A stretch of DNA of 42,207 nucleotides from Acidothermaceae bacterium (GTDB lineage Bacteria > Actinomycetota > Actinomycetes > Acidothermales > Acidothermaceae), in assembly GCA_025934355.1 (NCBI GenBank), contig JAICYF010000004.1:1-42207 (forward strand). Direction: 5' to 3'. A program made the position numbers and the translations under genes. The notes beneath the pieces were generated by a model, which had not been told where the DNA came from, ran no database searches, and saw only the letters and a list, made by a program, of their open reading frames with translations. Positions 39,842 through 42,207 of the stretch are shown here, piece by piece; positions within the stretch are counted from its first letter, which is position 1; each line of letters begins with the position of its first letter.

Positions 39842-40843
39842 CTATGGCCGCTTTGCGAGTTGCTGCGCCTGACCAGGGTCGCGCTCGACGATCGGATCGA
39901 GCACCTCGTCGATGCGCTTCATGATCTCGGCGTCCAACAGCACGCCCGATGCCTCGGCGTTCGAGACGACTTGCTCCGGCCGCGATGCGCCGATGATGGC
40001 CGCCGACACATTCGAGTTTTGCAGCACCCACGCCAGCGACATCTTGGCGAGCGACATGCCCGCGTCGTCCGCGATTGGCTTGAGCTGTTGCACCGCGGTG
40101 AGCACGTCGTCGGAGAGCCAACGCGAGATGAAGTTCGCGCCGCCCTTCTCGTCGGTTGCGCGAGAGCCCGCCGGAGGTGGCTGCCCAGGTGCATATTTGC
40201 CGGTCAAAATCCCTTGCGCCAACGGCGAAAACACGATCTGGCCGATGCCCTCTTGCTCCGACAGCGGGACCACTTCGGGCTCGATCACCCGCCACAACAT
40301 GTTGTACTGCGGCTGGTTCGACACGATGCGGTCGAAACCCATCTCGTCGGCGATGCGCAAAGCGTCGGCGATTTGCGCGGCAGTCCATTCGCTCACGCCG
40401 ATGTACATCACCTTGCCTTGCCGCACCAGGTCGTCGAACGCGCGCAGGGTTTCCTCGAGCGGCGTCTCGACGTCGTAGCGGTGCGCTTGATACAGGTCGA
40501 TGTGGTCGGTCTGCAGGCGACGAAGCGACGCGTTGCAACTCTCGATGATGTGCTTGCGCGACAGCCCGCGATCGTTCGGCCCCGGGCCGGTCGGCCAAAA
40601 GACTTTGGTGAACAACTCGTATGACTCGCGACGGACGCCGGCCAGCGCCTCGCCCAGAACGGTCTCAGCGCGGGTGCCCGCGTAGACGTCGGCGGTGTCG
40701 AAGGTCGTGATCCCCACGTCGAGCGCGGCGCGCACACAGGCGTGCGCGGCCTCAGCCTCCACCTGTGAACCGTGGGTGATCCAGTTGCCGTACGCGATCT
40801 CGCTGATCATGAGACCGCTCTTGCCGAGGTGTCGAAACTCCAT
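39842..40843 (-). CDS. Aldo/keto reductase family protein
   Basis: FDTADVYAGTRAETVLGEAL, HIDLYQAHRYD, AKMSLAWVLQNSNVSAAIIGASRPEQV. Confidence 0.95.
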   Translation of the reverse strand: MEFRHLGKSGLMISEIAYGNWITHGSQVEAEAAHACVRAALDVGITTFDTADVYAGTRAETVLGEALAGVRRESYELFTKVFWPTGPGPNDRGLSRKHIIESCNASLRRLQTDHIDLYQAHRYDVETPLEETLRAFDDLVRQGKVMYIGVSEWTAAQIADALRIADEMGFDRIVSNQPQYNMLWRVIEPEVVPLSEQEGIGQIVFSPLAQGILTGKYAPGQPPPAGSRATDEKGGANFISRWLSDDVLTAVQQLKPIADDAGMSLAKMSLAWVLQNSNVSAAIIGASRPEQVVSNAEASGVLLDAEIMKRIDEVLDPIVERDPGQAQQLAKRP

Positions 40844-40872
40844 GAGCCTGACCTTACGTCCGACCGCTGGTG

Positions 40873-41433
40873 TTAGATCTTGGCGCCCCGTTCGACCCGC
40901 GGCTTGGGCATTCGCATGCGGCGAAACATCATCGCCCGACTGAAGGCGTAGTAGCCGAGGCCTTTGGTTGGTTGGCCGGGGAACCGCTGCTGCACCTGCG
41001 TGCGAATGCGCCGGGTCATCAGCGTGGTGTCGACGATGATCGCGACGACGAACACGACCTGCACGACGGCGCCGATCGTCCCGAACGGCGACAACAGCAA
41101 GATGACGAGCGCCGCGGGAATGAACCAGCTGATGATGCTGCGCCGGGAGTCGACGTAGTCGCGCACCCAGCGTCGAACCGGCCCGCGGTCGCGCGCGGGC
41201 AACGCGCTCTCGTCGCCGCGCCGAAACGCCTCTCGCCGCGCCGCGACCTCTGCGCGAGACGCCCGGCCGCCCTTCCCACCCTTGCCACCCTGCGCGATGA
41301 CCGTGGTGCGGTTGCGCGCCTGCGCGACGCTTCGCTTCGGAGTGGCCCGGCCCTTGGAGCCGGCCGGCGCCTTGGCCGAGGCGTCGTCGTCGGGCGCGGG
41401 GTCGGCCTCAACGGAGGATGAGCGTTTGAACAC
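40873..41433 (-). CDS. DUF3043 domain-containing membrane protein
   Basis: GPVRRWVRDYVDSRRSIISWFIPAALVILLL; charged N-terminus. Confidence 0.87.
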   Translation of the reverse strand: MFKRSSSVEADPAPDDDASAKAPAGSKGRATPKRSVAQARNRTTVIAQGGKGGKGGRASRAEVAARREAFRRGDESALPARDRGPVRRWVRDYVDSRRSIISWFIPAALVILLLSPFGTIGAVVQVVFVVAIIVDTTLMTRRIRTQVQQRFPGQPTKGLGYYAFSRAMMFRRMRMPKPRVERGAKI

Positions 41434-41581
41434 GGTTCAAGAGTAGCCAGCCGCGGCGAACGGTCGCGCGGCGCTCGCGGGAACCCACTGCCGGGCACGC
41501 TCGTCGGCGCATAGGGTGGACACTGGCGCGCCGGAGCAGGCGAGCCGAACCCCGAGCCGCGCACGAGAAGGGTCGACATCG

Positions 41582-42207
41582 ATGGCTGGTCTGATGAAGC
41601 GCATGTCGCTCATCTTCAAGGCCAAGGCGAACAAGGTCATGGACCGCGCCGAGGACCCACGGGAGACGCTCGACTACAGCTACACCAAGCAGCTCGAATT
41701 GCTGCAGAAGGTGCGGCGGGGGGTCGCCGACGTCGCAACGTCACGCAAGCGGCTCGAGCTGCAGATGCAGCAGCTGCAACAGCAGTCCGACAAGCTCGAC
41801 GGCCAGGCTCGGACCGCCCTCGCGCAGGGTCGTGAAGACCTCGCCCGTGAGGCGCTCACCCGAAAGTCGGCGGTGCAGACCCAGGTGACCGACCTGCAGA
41901 CCCAGCACGCCTCGCTGCAGGCCGAGGAAGAGAAGCTGACGCTCGCGTCTCAACGGTTGCAGGCCAAGGTCGACGCGTTCCGCACCAAGAAAGAGACGAT
42001 CAAGGCCACCTACACGGCGGCCGAGGCGCAGACCAAGATCGGTGAGGCGTTCTCCGGCATCTCCGAGGAGATGGGCGATGTCGGCCTCGCGATCCAGCGC
42101 GCAGAAGACAAGACCCAGACGATGCAGGCGCGGGCTGGCGCGATCGACGAGCTGCTCGCGTCTGGAGCGCTTGACGACCCCACCGGCTCAACCAAGGACG
42201 ACATCCA
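41582..42207 (+). CDS. PspA/IM30 family protein (truncated at window end; not in ORF track)
   Basis: Translation from ATG 41582: MAGLMKRMSLIFKAKANKVMDRAEDPRETLDYSYTKQLELLQKVRRGVADVATSRKRLE...; coiled coil, open to the window edge. Confidence 0.93.
   Translation, partial: MAGLMKRMSLIFKAKANKVMDRAEDPRETLDYSYTKQLELLQKVRRGVADVATSRKRLELQMQQLQQQSDKLDGQARTALAQGREDLAREALTRKSAVQTQVTDLQTQHASLQAEEEKLTLASQRLQAKVDAFRTKKETIKATYTAAEAQTKIGEAFSGISEEMGDVGLAIQRAEDKTQTMQARAGAIDELLASGALDDPTGSTKDDI

Overview
High-GC actinobacterial chromosome segment (42.2 kb), almost fully coding. The left half is a conserved nitrogen/lipoate neighbourhood: glnE, MFS transporter, PAP2 protein, secreted protein, glnA, RDD protein, DUF4191, lipA, lipB, then TIGR01777 oxidoreductase, sucB (E2), lpd, esterase and pepA. 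It is interrupted by a lower-GC secreted-protease patch (about 9.5-11.4 kb) and by an accessory block (about 13.9-20.8 kb: MMPL transporter, predicted pseudokinase, ECF42-like sigma factor with YCII/DGPF partner, CPBP protein). The right half holds gcvT, a divergent shikimate-kinase-like protein, and an 8-gene cobalamin operon on the minus strand. That operon is headed by a recognisable cobalamin riboswitch aptamer (minus strand, about 38399-38516). It encodes an LPMTG-anchored terpenoid-cyclase/squalene-oxidase-repeat surface protein, an SCO2322-type membrane-anchored protein, ECF T component, double ECF ATPase, ECF S component, an MBL-CobU fusion, CobT and CobS, mostly with 4-nt start/stop overlaps. 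The most interesting hypothesis is that the two surface proteins form a split, transcobalamin/intrinsic-factor-like B12 capture module feeding an ECF importer. Other notable items are a premature TGA inside the apparent signal peptide of a trypsin-like protease, a repeat/inverted-repeat element at 39.4-39.8 kb, hairpin elements between convergent gene pairs, and a 15-bp tandem repeat supplying five in-frame start codons to the MFS gene. No tRNA, rRNA, CRISPR or transposase gene was recognised.
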